From NCBI RefSeq assembly GCF_963676685.1, contig NC_092356.1, forward strand, positions 43,177,601 to 43,241,600: a stretch of 64,000 nucleotides of DNA, read 5' to 3'. The position numbers were made by a program, and so were the translations under genes. Below the pieces are notes generated by a model. The model was not told where the DNA came from, searched no databases, and saw only the letters and a list, made by a program, of their open reading frames with translations. Shown in pieces: positions 1 to 14,159 of this stretch. The stretch comes from Mytilus edulis (lineage: Eukaryota; Mollusca; Bivalvia; Mytilida; Mytilidae). Numbering within the stretch: position 1 is the stretch's first letter; each line of letters opens with the position of its first letter.

Positions 1-3000
1 ACAATTATTTCTTCCATTGCCGAGGACACCATTGTGATGGTCTAGAACTTTCGTAATGATTTGCACTCCAAAGGAACTGCCGGTTTTTATGGATACTGTG
101 GGATACCTATCAGTGACAAAATCAATGCGGGAAACTCTTTTAATTAATTGTTATTTGGATGGAAAGTTGTCTCATTTGGCACTCACACCACATCTTCTTA
201 TATATAAGAAAATTAAAAGTCTGACTAAATCCCGGAACTGACTCTTTGACTTTCTTTCAAAGCGATGTTTGTCGATTGAATGACTTAACAATCGTAACTC
301 ATTCATCAAATAGCTTAACCACAAAATTTTATCAAGCACACCTTTATTGAGTTCGATGGAGTACACCTTTTCTGAACGATAATATTTAACCTTAATTTGT
401 AATTTTTTCATAGATATTTCATAACACATTCGTTTTATAAAAAAATTTGTGTCACAAAAACAACATAAATCGATAATAAAATGTTTGTTTTCAGTTGCAA
501 ATTGATAATGCTTATGTGTGAATACATTGTACATGTTGTATACTGAATCGAAGACGGTATTTCCCGAGTATTTGCACGTACATATGTTTTATTAAATAAT
601 TCATATTTTAGACGATATATAAATACCACAATTGATTGTATAACGAATTTCTTTATGAAATGAGAAAATATGCCTTAATTTTAACCAAAAAAATCAGATT
701 GTCTGTAATGAGAATAAACATTTTTCTAAAAAAAAAATTATAAAGTGTAGCATTAAATACGAAAGTTTTGTATCTGTTTTGGATGTTTATGCCAATACTT
801 ATTTTTTAATCGCTTTATATTAACAATTTTAAATAAAAATTACTTAGTCGTGATTGATAAATGAGAGGACAATTGAAAGGGACGTTTTCAAACCTTTTTT
901 GGACAGTTTTTTTAGTCTAACACCTTGTATTTTATCAATATGATAATAAAGGTGAATTCTATCCAAAAAAATCGCGGTACCCTGGGGTGTAACACAAACT
1001 TCTTAACTAGAGCGCTTTTGAAAACTAGCTGTCGGACTATAATCTATGGGGACTTCAGGTTATCTGGAAGGGCACATACACTCCTATTCAAATCAGTAAA
1101 ACCTGTCGTGTGCTTTATTGTGAAAACATAATAGTATCTGCAGACATGCATTATCTGCACCAATCCAGTGTTTACTAAATGTACAAATGAGAGGGATGTA
1201 CCTCAATCCATTTAACCTAAATTGATAAAAACATTGACCGGTTTTATTTTATGAAATGAGATAAGAATAGCTCATAGTTATATACATTTTGTTTCCGCTA
1301 CGGGGACTCCTTTATCGTCAAGGTATTACAATTTTAATGAGAACTGACTGTGCACCACTAGTTTTGACCAGTTTCTGAATATTTTAATGGGTAGCTTTTC
1401 ATGACTTAAATCAGCAAAGACCCCACACCTGATTTAAGAATTTAATAACACATTTAGATATTTGAATGATATATTGGCTGTCAATAACGACGACTTCAAT
1501 ATGTACAATACATAAATAATTCCTGCTGAACTCACTTTAAGTAAGGATTATAACTGTACTTTCGGGATCTTGATATCTATATTTTTGAAGGAAAGCTTAA
1601 TACCCAGATTTATGATAAAATCGACGATTTTTCATTTCCTATTGTTGATTATCCATTTTTATATGGTGATCGTTCATTTTATGGTGTGTATGTATTTCAA
1701 CTTGTTCGATTCGCTTGTGTATGAAACAAGGTGTTTGATTTTATAGAAAAAAATCTCTGTATTACTGAAAAACTATAACAGCAACGTTTTATATATCACA
1801 AACTAGTCAAAACATTAACATGACTGACTCCATCTTATCATCGGTACAAGGACATCGTCCGTAATTATACATGTAAATCAATTCAAGATAACAAGGTTCA
1901 GATATGTCATATCCAATCTTTAATGGTAATATTCCATACAAAGCACAACAATCTCTGCATTCACCTCAAAAGCTAACCAAACCTTTAAATAGACTTATTC
2001 AGATGGGATACAGTTTCGATATTGTTATACTTGGTCATTTAAGATGCCATAGTTTGGTATCAATATTGATTAACTCATATGTTTTTTTTATAGGAATTCA
2101 ACACATTTATTCCGTAATCAATTGTTGGCATGCTACGGGTCCTTTATATGTTTTGAAGTTAATTTTGACGTCCATTTTCACTGAACCAGTACACATTTTA
2201 GCTTAGTAGCCAGCTGATGGTCGCCTCCAGTTGATGGATTAAGCACCCATTGGTGGCACCTGGCTGTTTTCTGCTCATTGGTTGGGCAGTCTCTTTGACA
2301 CATTCCCCATTTTCAATCTCTATTAATTTTTTTACTAAAATATCTGATAACAGGATAACATTTCTTCTCATATTTTAGACTTTCCGTTTCTTGATGGTGT
2401 TGATATTTTTTCTTATTATCAGTGAATATTTATAGAATTGTTCGATATAAAAAAAAAAGAAGTGGTATGATTGCCAATGAGACACATCTCCACAATAATT
2501 GTTTGATTGCAGTTTTCTTTCAGTTGAGGATTTGAGATGAGACCTATTTTTGGTGTCCAGAAAATTAATCTATTCATGTATTCCTAAATAAAAACTATTT
2601 CTATGATACAGGAAGTTGTTGGAATATTTTGAACATTTTTAGCATTGAATACATAGTTTTTATAAAAATGGACAAAACTCCGACAAAAAAATATTATCTC
2701 ACACATTTTAAACATATTTGTAGAAAACATTTTTTAGCAAAAAAAAATTAAATAAAAAAAAAAATTCAAAACTGACAATTCTCCAATCAAAGGGCAAAAT
2801 TAAACACTCAAATGAATGGACAACACCTGTCATATTCCTGAGATGGTACATACATTTTTTAATGTAGAAAATGTTGGATTAAACATTGTTTTATAGCTAG
2901 CTAATCCTCTCACTTGTATGACTGTCGAATAAAATTCCATTTAAATTTTAAGTGTTAATATCTTAATTACAATAAAAACACAAACATGTCAACAAAAAAA

Positions 3001-3280
3001 CACAAAATTGCAGAAAGATAAAGCACATTTAAAAATATGAAAGACAGGAATATAAAAATTTACCATTGCCAAAGACACAATGACGTGATGTTTAAGTACC
3101 GAGCCTCATAAAATTAATATAACCAGATATAGAATAAAAGTAATATGTAATATTCACAAAGGAAAATAAAAGAATGTTATAGCTAGTTATTAAGATGAAA
3201 AACAACGGCAGTACCTAGAAACTGTGCATAGAGACCATCGTATTATTTGTGTAGTTGATACGGACAATTTATCAGCAATG
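1..3280. other. No gene recognised
   Basis: AT-rich sequence with repeat fragments only: family 1 at 150-215 and 2450-2500, family 3 at 2155-2330 and family 2 near 2760-2960. Open frames of 60-120 codons show no recognisable domain. Confidence 0.6.
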
Positions 3281-5390
3281 ACTTATGCCCGCGTCACACT
3301 GTCCCGATTTTTATATACGATGGACACCCGAATGCGAAAATTGTAAGTTCGTACGAAGTTGGTCCCGATCTCGTTAAAATACCAAAAAGTGACCGAAGCA
3401 AGTACGATGAATAACGAAGTCTATACGATGGTGCCGAAATTATATACGATAGCAAAAGATGGACATACGAAGGTTAACCGAAGACGAGTATTTAAGCTTC
3501 ATATCTCAGCCGAAGCCTACACGATGGATCACGAAGGCTACACGATGGATTACGATGATGGCGCGATGGCCATACGATGTCTAAAAGACGTCGTGTACAG
3601 CTTACGATGCATTTAAATTATATGCCGAAGGCATCACGCGTTTTAAATTGTTTGATCAATTATTGAATATATATTATATTGTACATTTAATTTCTGGTTT
3701 AATCATAAGACGGAAGACCGTGGGCTTGAAGGGTAAAACTTGACTCTGAGTCTCTGCATATAATGCGGGAGAGAAAGAGGAAGAGGGAGGGGTATGAGTC
3801 TAGCAGGAAAGTACAAGACCAAAAGAAAAATAGATGTGGACACTCTAAAACCAATATGCTTCAAAAGATTTTAACCACATTTGGTATATTGTTCCTCCTT
3901 GTAATGATCTGACATTTTTTACGTTCAAGGCCAAAGGTCAAGGTCATGCAGATGGACTTGTTTTTTTCTCCTTGAAATAGCCACAGGCACTTGTCTCAGA
4001 CTTTTTTTCCCCTATATACCTTAATATTAAGGTATATAGAAAAAACAATTCTGAGACAAGTGCCTGTGGAAATAGCATAATACACAGGAAATTGGTTGCT
4101 CATTTTTTTACCTGCTGGTTCTAAAGACAATATTAAAGGTATTTCCAGTTACTGAATGTTTTGGTTGATTTCTAAAAAAATAGTTTATGTATCAAATATG
4201 CATATTTAATTTACCATTTTTTGCATGTGTCGTATATAAATATAGTGTCCATATTTGTCCCCAATATGTTACATACGAGGGGATGCCATGCTCGGCATTG
4301 CCTTGTTTTAACTGTAAAATGTGTGCACTAGTCTGAATAATTACCCATAATTATGCCCATGTTTACTGATCTATCTTAAAGGTAAGGTAATGGGTTCGTT
4401 GATCCCTTTTATTCAAAAAGAGCTCTTTCCAGGATAATATCATAATAATATAGACAAAGGGAAGGATGTGGGGAAAGCAACAAATGCGGCAAAATATGAC
4501 ATATAGAAAAAATGGTTATGGAGTAAACATTCGTGTGACAACAACTCAGACGATACATAAAAAATCAAAATAATGAAGAAAAAGTTGGTTTCCCTATATA
4601 CGTGTACCTGTAGTGTTGGTGTACGAGGCGCGTTTATGATTTTCATTATGTTACTTGATATGAAAAATTGACAAAAAATAATATTTTACTTGTAAAAGTA
4701 AATCCTGAGCCTGTAATAGCTGCTCTTCTTGTTCCATTTGAATTAATAGAAACAACGCTGTCGCCTTTCTTGCTCTCATAGAATCATATGATATGAGCTC
4801 CATGTTTTGTGAACGTCTTTCTTAACTGTCGTATTAGACTGACCAGTGCATATCGCGCATGGCACTCTACATGTATTTTAGCGCGAAAATTAACTTACAT
4901 TTAGCTGGATTTATTGCCGTCGTAGTTCCATCTTGTGGCCTTCGTACTTTTATTCGATGGCAACACGACGGGATTACGAGGTCTTCGCGAAGTCGTGTTG
5001 CCATCGTAAGACCTTCGGGTAGCTTCGTGATTCATTCGTGTAGACATCGTAATGTCAAAACTGCCCGATGAAAACGATGGAAACACGAATGCAATACGAT
5101 GTTCAAAGATGCATTCCCGGTGACATTACGATGGTGAGGATGGTGATACGAACTCAATACGAACCCTCAACATCGGACGCACCTTCGGGGATTTTTTAAC
5201 ATGTTAGAAAATTTAGAACCCTTCCCGAAGTTGTCCCCGAAGGCTAGAAAAAGTGGTCGATGGTTCTACGATGGTTAAAGATGTCACTACGAATAGCCCG
5301 ATCTGGATACGATCAGTCCCGATTTTGAAAATTTCCATAATCGTGTTGCCATCGGCGTAAAAATCGGGACAGTGTGACACGGGCATAAGT
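3281..5390. mobile_element. 2.1-kb TIR element with CGATGG/CGAAGG word composition
   Basis: The left end ACTTATGCCCGCGTCACACT and the right-end reverse complement ACTTATGCCCGTGTCACACT continue into a shared GTCCCGATTTTTA, about 35 matching bases. About 300 bases at the left end and 500 at the right are unusually rich in the words ACGATGG and CGAAGG (or their complements). Near 5065 the strand of these words switches. No coding region is convincing; the two overlapping open stretches on opposite strands around 4860-5086 are a by-product of this composition. The middle (3640-4840) holds other sequence, including a hairpin. Confidence 0.65.
3981..4069. repeat. Long hairpin (inverted repeat)
   Basis: CCACAGGCACTTGTCTCAGA on the left pairs with TCTGAGACAAGTGCCTGTGG on the right. 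The arms continue through a CTATATACCTTAA/TTAAGGTATATAG stem, with the turn at about 4025. It is nearly perfect over 45-base arms, lies inside the 3281-5390 element and probably represents a separate fold-back insertion. Confidence 0.8.
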
Positions 5391-6566
5391 AAATTCCAAT
5401 GAGATTTTTAAGAAAAAGGACAATACATTCTTTGACATCCCCTTTGGTTCAGACAGAAACAAAATATTTTCGTGAAAACATGCGAAGGGCTTTGTTCGTA
5501 TCTAAATATTAATGACAAGATCTCAATGTCAAGTTTTCTCGACAACTGATGCAGTTTTACACCAAAAAAAAGATCCTCGAGGATATCCATTTGTCTGATT
5601 TGTTGAAAATTAAAGATCTTTCATTATTTTTATTTCAATGTTTTACATCATTCATATATTGTACAGGTATATAATCGGACTGAGTAGTGCTCTAACTGAC
5701 CCTAATGAATGTTTTGAAAAACTGTCAGACAGCATGTAAAACAGACGGACATTCAATCCAATTTGACACATATCTAATTGATTTTCCTAATTAGTTGTGG
5801 TCACGTGCCAATTATCATTGTCATCATCGTGGCAGAACAATGTACCCGTTTCATTAAGAACAGATATTTGATACATTTATTTAATCTGACGAAGACATGA
5901 AACATTGTCGACTTACATTTCCGATTATATAACTTAAGTAAATAGCATTAATTGATGTTTTGTCTGCAAATGCCAATTTTGTGGATGTTAGTGTAAAGTG
6001 CAGTTTAAAATTAAGGTTCAATATACTGTATTTTCAATTTTTCCTTTTCGCTTACTTTCAAATATTTTATAGAGGCAATGAACTTTAGTTATCATGATTA
6101 TATGTCTACTCTTTAATCCTGAATCAAAATTTGACATCACAAAAATCTTCAAACTCCAAAGTAATTTCAGATATGTTAATTCTATAAAAGCTGAAAATAA
6201 CAAAACATTCGACTTTATTAATTAACAGATAGAATAATCGCAAACACACTTATCATATGCTTGACTTAGAAAAAGGCAATCCCCGAAGTAAATGTTTCAA
6301 CCAGGAAATACTTCGTAACAATTGTTTGGCTTTGCAATGGTTTTTTCGAGCGTTGCGTCACTAATAAGTCTTATGGATGCAAGTCTCGTGCATGGCGTAC
6401 CAAACTAAAAAGCCGGGTGCATATGATGAGTTTTTTAACCCCCTAGTACGATGCCGTTTACGTTTCGTCCCTGATGATATCACATGACACTACAGGAGTA
6501 AATAGTATAACAGTATGAATGTGATCCTGTTGTAACTGTGGATGAAGTTCCGGTCATTCCAACTAT

Positions 6567-6821
6567 ATATATATGAGCTGCGTCAGAAAAAATCGACCTT
6601 ATGCAAATGAGTATCAATGAATCAATTAAGCTATTTCGGGTTGAAAAAAATATGTATGCAAAATGTATAACTTTGAAAATTAAGTTGATAAAACCCTACA
6701 AAATGGATCAAAAATTATCTTTCATTTCCTATAAAAAAAATCAATCGAAGTAGGTGAAATGTACATATGTATACGTTCATTTGCATAAGGTCAATTTCTA
6801 TCGTACGCAGCTTATATATAG
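6567..6821. mobile_element. 255-bp MITE
   Basis: TATATATGAGCTGCGT and then GACCTTATGCAAATGA at the left are mirrored by TCATTTGCATAAGGTC and then ACGCAGCTTATATATA at the right. The arms are about 45 bases with a few mismatches. There is no coding capacity, and the target duplication is unclear because the ends are TA repeats. Confidence 0.65.
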
Positions 6822-7819
6822 CTTTTTTTTATAAAGATGGAGTATCCAATACCAACAAGGTCAGTCTTCAAGTTTGTTAATCAAAAGCAATAATCACAAA
6901 AATACTAAAAAATCCGAGGAAAATTCAAAAAGGAAATAACCTTTTCAAATGACAAAATCAAAAGTTCAAACACATCAAATGAATGGATAACAACTGTCAT
7001 ATTAATGGTTTAGGACAGGTGCACTTTAATATGGAATATTCAAGGAAACAATAAAGTATGTGTGATTTGTCAATAATTCATCCTTATTAAAAGTTATGTT
7101 GGTTTTTTTTTCTAAATGGAATTACCAGAGTGTTCATTTATGCCTTATTCTTCTATATAACACTCGTGTTACAGACGAACATATTGTGTTTGTATCCTTT
7201 CCCACGGGAACAATAACATATTTATCGGAGAGAGATTTAAGACATTTCAAAGCTTCTTTTAGTCTTGTTTTGCTTTTTGCCATGATGCTGTTTGTTTATT
7301 TAAAACTAAAGAGTTTGGAAGTCCTTTTGCTATCATTCCTCGGTTTTATTTTACTCAGAATTAGGACTTAGTTCGCACATTAGCACAGATTTTTAACTTG
7401 TGGATGCGATGTTGTATTAAAAAACTAATTGCTTTCAGCCACTGTGACATTGCGTGCAGTTCTTCCTTAACTGTTCTGAACTTAATATGACTCAAACTAA
7501 CAGTATTACTCTCTTTAGCATACCTAGAACAACACTCACTATAAAAGTGCGGCTTAATTAAGTAGTTACATTTTCTTCGTTTCATAAGTTTCTTCTTGAA
7601 GATAAAATGTTCCTCATACAATACAAACTGTGTCTAGAAACATATGTCTTCAGACTTCTCAATAATTTTTGTTTACAATATTGATAAAAGAGACTAGGCA
7701 TATCCGTATAGTTTTTAATATAATGATCAACAATCACTAAACAAGATATTTTCTGTTGACACGTTATGGATTCTTTATCAATATAACAATTCTGCATAGA
7801 GGACTAAGTTTAGTATATA

Positions 7820-8105
7820 TGAATGCACCTGTCCGAAACCAGGAACCTGAATTTCAGTGGTTGTCGTTTGTTGATTTGGTTCATAAGTGTTCTCGTTTCT
7901 CGTGTTTTATATTGTTTATACCGTTTGTTTTCCTGTTCGAATTGTTTTATGCTAGTAATTTTGGGGGGCTTTATGGCTTACTGTTCGGTGTAAGTCAAGG
8001 CTCTGTTTTAAAAACCGTATTTTGACCTATAATGGTTTACTTTTACAAATGTGACTTGGATGGAGATTTATATCATCGGCATTCATACCACATCTTCTTA
8101 TATCT
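7820..8105 (+). repeat. Dispersed repeat family 1, plus-strand copy
   Basis: Starts GCACCTGTCCGAAACCAGG and ends CATTCATACCACATCTTCTT; contains TTCAGTGGTTGTCGTTTGTT and GGCTTACTGTTCGGTGTAAG. The open frame inside is repeat-borne and not a gene. Confidence 0.65.
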
Positions 8106-8109
8106 ATAT

Positions 8110-10920
8110 ATGTTATATAATTGTCATACATTATAATTTCGTAAAACTCTTATCAATATGATTTTAATACACACATTTGTGAACAACATAAGACGGTCCC
8201 CACATATTTTACGTTGGACAAAGCGTTTGAAAAAATTGTAAGGTACGCTTACAAAAATACTCTTTCGTATTATATGCCATGAGAACAATTGAATGCTCTC
8301 AATTGTGTGTTAGTGTGTCAAATATTTATGTATAGTTTTCTGGTTTACTTGTAACAACATATTGTCGTCACTCTTTAGCTTTTGTATCGGATCTTTAAAC
8401 TGGTAATGAATAAACTCATCACTGGATTAAAATGCTGTATGCTAGACGCACGTTCCGACTACAAAATATAAATGATCTAATAACAGAAATGTTTGTGCTT
8501 TAAAATACAACCCAACTTCATTGGTACAATATCATAATTTGATAATTCGAATTATATACATACCTTGAATGTTGTTTATTTCGTTGACTATTTCATTGTT
8601 TTATTTTATAAGAAATAACAATAAAACTTTTTATTTAAACTTTGCTTTTGTAGTATTCATAGTTTTATGTATGTTTTAATTGTATGGTTTGAATCGATAT
8701 TTCTAAATTGCAGATATGGACCTGTGATATTTCAGCATCTATTAAAAAAGATGTATATACTAATTTCAAATCTATATTAAAATCACGTTTTTAGATTGAC
8801 ATGCAGACTGTCCTTTGTATGACATTTACATGTCTTAATTAAAATGTCACGAACATGCATGTTCACACTACACGCCTTTCATTAGCAAAGATCATGGGGA
8901 TGATTGACTGAAATGAACAAAAACTATGTCTTATGTCTTTAGAATGGTTGTCATTGTGAGTTTTTAACAGATTGATTTGTACATGCATAGCAGGCAAGGA
9001 GACGCTAACTCAGTCGACGTATCATGTCTTGCAACTTATTAAGTGTAATACCACCATTAATTTCCCCCTATAAGTTTTTGTTAAATTATCCCCCTTTTTT
9101 AACCTGTGTGCAAGCTTGTAACCTCAAGTTTCCAAAGTATTCTATAAAAACCCAGACGTAGCGCTTCTGGCGTATTAAATCATAAGCCTGGTACATTTGA
9201 TAACTATTTTGATCACTGGGTCAATGCAACTGCTGGTGGGCGTTTCGTCCCAGATGGTATGACCAGCTCAGCACTTCGGTGTTGTCATGAATATAAATTA
9301 AATGGTATTTTATAAATTTACTAGTTGCAAAAGTATGATTTTATTCGAAATACTAAAGATTTCCTTATCTCAAACATAGATTACCTTAGCCGTATTTGGC
9401 ACAACCTTTGGGAATTTTGGGTCATCAATGCTCTTCAACTTTGTACTTGTTCGGCTTGCTAACTATTGCGATCTTATTGTCACCAATGAGTCTTAAGTAG
9501 ACGAAAATCGCGTCTGGCGTACTAAATTATAAGCCTTGTACATTTGATTACATACATGTACATGTATAAGAAAATAACAATCACTGGAAGTTAACCAACC
9601 AAATGTTTATCCTGTGTGCAAGTTTTAGTAACCATGTATCCTCAAATTTTCAAAATATTCTACAAAAACCCGAAATAGAAAAATAAGGGTGCTTTGAAAT
9701 ACCAAAGATGTATGTTTATGACCCAGAAATTTTTACTGCAATGACATGTAAGATTTCTAACGTACAACTGTTATATTCAAGGGAATATTTTTCCCGACCT
9801 ATTATCAACTGGATGTGACGTACATTTACTATGATTTGGTGGTATTACACCTCGAGTTTATGAGCATCTCTTTGTCTTAGATTTATATCCTTAATCGGTA
9901 TATCAGATTTGAACTCCGAGGAAAGTTCAAAAACGGACATAATAGGTACAAAATGTCCAAAATATGGGTATAGCAGTCAACATTGTGTAATATCCGTAAA
10001 CTCTATGTGAACTACTGTTGCATAATATGTATGTTAAAAATTGAGATTGTTATCAATAATAAATCTTGCTTTATTTAAGTAACACTTGCGTTTGAAAGTT
10101 ATAATATAGAAATCTCAAATAAATAAAAAATGTAGGGTTTCTTTGTTTTTATTATTTTCTTTGAGATTTCTAATTGTTCTAACGGACACTAAATTGCATA
10201 TTTGCAGGTTATAATATTATACATTTTGTGTAAATGTTGAATTCATTTCAGAAAGTATTGTATATGTAGCAACCACTATAACAACTAAAATTATCTGATT
10301 GACTATACAATCTCCATTTTTCAAAGAATGCAAGCATCTCGATCTAAGACTAATCCCTAGAATAATTTATGATTCTAATATAATACAACAAGACGACAAG
10401 CCAGCGTAGGGTTTAACCCTTTCCTTTAGTAGACACTACCATAATCATCTTCTGTGTAAGTTATCATCTTATGGTTAACTTGTGGTCAGCAAACATATAA
10501 AACTACATTATGTATCACAGTACATCCACCTAGTAATTATCTCGCGATGTCCTATTTTTCTTGACCTGTTGATTTGTGTATATCTGATGACCATAATGAA
10601 TGGGGTTATATTTGGGTTGCTAATTATGTAGCTTTTTTTCGGATATTTATTCAGGTGAATGCAACAGATGCTAATTTGGACAGTTCATACCTTTTCGGTG
10701 ATGCTAGAGGTTATATAATGTGAACAGAAAAAGATGTTATATTAACTATGAAGAGCTGATCAAAGGAAAAGGGGATTAGATTACATTGAATGTAGTTAAA
10801 CCAATTTTTGAACTAAAATTTATCGTTTCCATCTTTTAACCTAAAGATTAATAATCATTATCAGCTGAGAGTTAATTCAGAACCACTCGGATACATACAT
10901 ATCTTTGCACATTTTCGATC
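8110..10920. other. No gene recognised
   Basis: Unannotated AT-rich sequence. A family 4 type repeat occupies about 9140-9560 (GCGTCTGGCGTACTAAATTA and similar). Nothing else is supported. Confidence 0.55.
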
Positions 10921-10927
10921 ATTTAAT

Positions 10928-11175
10928 GGGGCTCCTATGGCAGAATGGTCTTAATAGTTACTGCTGTAATCCCTAGCCATTCAACACTGAGGTTGAGAGT
11001 TCGAACCCCGCTCACGCGGGTGCACTCGACTCCAATCTAAATTGAATAGGATTGTCAGTTTTTCTATCCAAAGTCGGTGCTATTTCCCGCGCATTCCGGC
11101 CTCCTCCACTAATAAAAATTGGCCGTCATGAAATAGCACAAAAACGGTGCTTAAAAGAGGCGTTAACGCACCAAA
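10928..11175 (+). mobile_element. tRNA-derived SINE
   Basis: The sequence from GCTCCTATGGCAGAATGG onward resembles a tRNA 5' half, with a B-box-like AGTTCGAACC at about 10998-11007. A body with GGCCTCCTCCACTAATAAAA and a tail ending CGCACCAAAAATCAAA follows. The 3' body recurs at 62422-62530, which supports a dispersed family. Confidence 0.7.
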
Positions 11176-11179
11176 AATC

Positions 11180-14150
11180 AAATCGATTGAATCCATTATA
11201 TGTATCAAATTAACTCAATATCGTATAAATAAAAACAAAAGCACCTGGTTATTTCTGTTTTTTTTCAAGAAATGTAATTCGTGATACTTTTCGTACAAAA
11301 GTTAATTAATTCCAGTAATTCTGAACAGATAGCAAAACAGCTGCGTATTTTGTTATTTACAATACTGAGTTCTTTTAATATGGGTATAACAAGATGGAAG
11401 TATTATTGGTTATACTTATCATACATGTTCATTGGAAATGTAAAAGGATAATCAAAACACCAAAATCCAAGGTGTTTAGATTTGCAAATACATTAAACCA
11501 ACTGTATTGTAAGCAGGGCCATTAAAATCCTCATTACATACACCTTTATGTTACTTAAGACAGTGCATAAGTTCAAACATTGGAATAAAAAAGAGGGAAG
11601 GTTAGATCATAAACGGTGGACGACTTACACTGTCAATTGTTCAGGTGATTTTTCCGAGTCAAGACATGGTTGTTTTGTAGGGATTTATTGTTATAGTGTG
11701 TAATAACATTTTGTGAGGGAATTCGAAGTTTGCTATACCACTGTTCATTTCAACGCACTTTATGACATTACTATTCTTCCAATCAGAATATTTTTTTGAA
11801 GTGTTTTAAGATATGGTTATATTTTGTATTTACGTATTATTTGGGAACCTTTTAATGTTTAAAAAGGTCGAATTTTCTGTATAAAGTCAATAATCATGCA
11901 AACTTATGAACCCAAACTTTCTATAACCTTAACTACGCAAATAAGAGATCTAAAAACTATACCAATACAGAACGACATGTTTATGAAATTATGGCAAAAA
12001 CATTTGTTATAGCAACGTTCAAATTGTTAAAAACAGTGTGTTTAGCTATCGGTATCGGTTGGAAAATTTAAAGTTGTATTTTTGCCTTATTGACAAATTG
12101 GAATAATGGGTATTTTGCAGATGGAAATAGGTTCTGATTGATGATTGAAATTGGCATTTAAGTTTTCTTTTATTCGGTTAATACTAAAAAAATCGTCTAA
12201 TGTTCCTGTTTTGATCTATCTTAAGTAATCAATGACGTACACAAGAAAAAGTTTAAATGGACGCTGTGCTGTCGCCATTTTGAAATTTGAAGGTCGGTGA
12301 ACTGCATCATATCCAAATATCAAAATCATGTACACAAGTGAAGATTTTATTTCATGATGTCGCATTCTTAATGTTCGCTAGTAACGAGATATTTAATGAA
12401 CAGTAATTTTGTATCGAGCTCTCATTAGTAATCTCTATGTAAAACTGATCATAAATGTCTTTTTGTAATAATAAAATCGCCATCCCAGTGTCACAACGGT
12501 AAATATCATTATAACTTAATTACAATGATTGTGTACATACTTATACAAATATAATAGGGAGAGTATTTAACCTCTATGATAAATGTCTTAAACGAAATGA
12601 AAATTGTCAGTGGTGTTAAGAATAATTCCAAATATTGTGAAAAAATAATCTGTCCTTGATTGTATAACTCCAATAATGTTCAATCATTTACATATTTTAT
12701 GTTCACAAGAATAATCTGGGATGAGAGAAAAATATTGTATTCCTGATAACATTACTGTGTTGTTTTGTCAAAGTATGATTAAAATTCAGCAAATGCGTCA
12801 ACTAATTTTTGTAAACAGAATTTCAAAGTATATCTGAAAATGTTGGTCTTTTATTTTCACACGTTGCGCTTCAATATTTTTTTTGTTAGCGGAAATACGC
12901 TTTGTGCTATTTAACCTATATATTTGAAACTCCTACTTCAGAATTTTCCCTTTCATAAGTTTTATGAATTGAAATTTCAGTAACAGGGTAATTAACAATT
13001 TAACAGTTTCATTGAATATTTTCACTCTTTAATTAGAAATCATCACGAACAAAAACATTTTAGAAAAAGAAGTATTTTGTATGATGTTAAAAGTAGAATC
13101 ATGTCGATGAAACAATTTATTTGATACAACAACCATAACATAAAGTGTAAAAGACAATTTATTGAGGAACAATAAATGTTTCAAAACAGCTTCAATACCT
13201 CTAAATTGTTATTGCTATGTTTTATCAATTTACGACTCGGAAGTGTGACACCATAAATAGGATTGATTTTCTCACCGAAACATGACTGAAATCTACTTTA
13301 TTTACTATTTTCTTTTAATCTTTTTTTTTTTATTTTTAAAAAGACAGTCTGAATTAAAAAAAAAAATATTTTATTCTCTCGTTTGAATTATTCTGGATTT
13401 ACAAAATCATGAAAAATCAATTATCTCTATCTCACTTTCTCTCGATCGATATTGAGATCGAAAATGAATCTTTTGTTATGAAACCCTTTGGTCTAGCTAT
13501 ATTTGCTTCACAATTTATTACGATGTATGTTAATTTTGATTATATTAATGACTTGGCAAAACATTGATGCAATCTAGAAACATTCCTAGCTAATTACTTA
13601 AACATTTTTAAAGGTAAATATGTGAATACAGAATCGAATTTGGAAATCCTATCACAGCCATATTGTCGAATGAGCCGTGTTTACTAACACAATGAAATAA
13701 GTGAATGCGATAACCTTGCAAATGTTCTGATCAACATCTTGAAAAAATCTCCGAACACATCGCCGACAAATTCAACAAAGACACAATCTTTATATAATGT
13801 AGTACACTCGCGTTTATACATACCGCTCATATGTGGTCCTTAAATATGTATAAGGCAATATAATAGGCATTCTTCCTGTCTGTCTTTTTAATATGTGAAT
13901 CAAAACATTCGAAATATGTTGGTCAAGTGAATGTCAACCAAATGACACACACACACACACTCAATAAGGAGGATTTTTTTTAAGTGACGTAAAACTCAAG
14001 TTTCTACACAATTGATCTAGCTCTATATGTCGCAGTGTTGGAAATAAACAATACCGAAAAAGATAGGCTCCAATAAGTAAAATAACAAAAATACAGAAAT
14101 TCACATATCTTGCTCGTGGAATGGCTAATTTAAAAGCCCAAACACATAAA
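11180..14150. other. No gene recognised
   Basis: Strongly AT-rich with no open frame above 60 codons, no tRNA-like structure and no clear repeat other than the AC microsatellite. Confidence 0.55.
13946..13964. repeat. (AC)n microsatellite
   Basis: Short ACACACAC run of about nine units; nothing else of note around it. Confidence 0.6.
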
Positions 14151-14159
14151 ATAAATTTT

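Noticed and set aside
172-534. 120-codon minus-strand open frame
   Set aside because: No recognisable domain, low-complexity AT-rich codons, overlaps a dispersed repeat and has no splice-supported partner.
4859-5086. Overlapping open frames on both strands
   Set aside because: They arise from the CGATGG/CGAAGG word composition of the TIR element and have no protein-like features.
7096-7371. 91-codon hydrophobic plus-strand open frame
   Set aside because: Phe/Leu-rich translation is typical of T-rich noncoding DNA; no conserved motif or splice context.
7756-8025. 89-codon plus-strand frame
   Set aside because: Lies almost wholly inside a family 1 dispersed repeat that recurs more than ten times.
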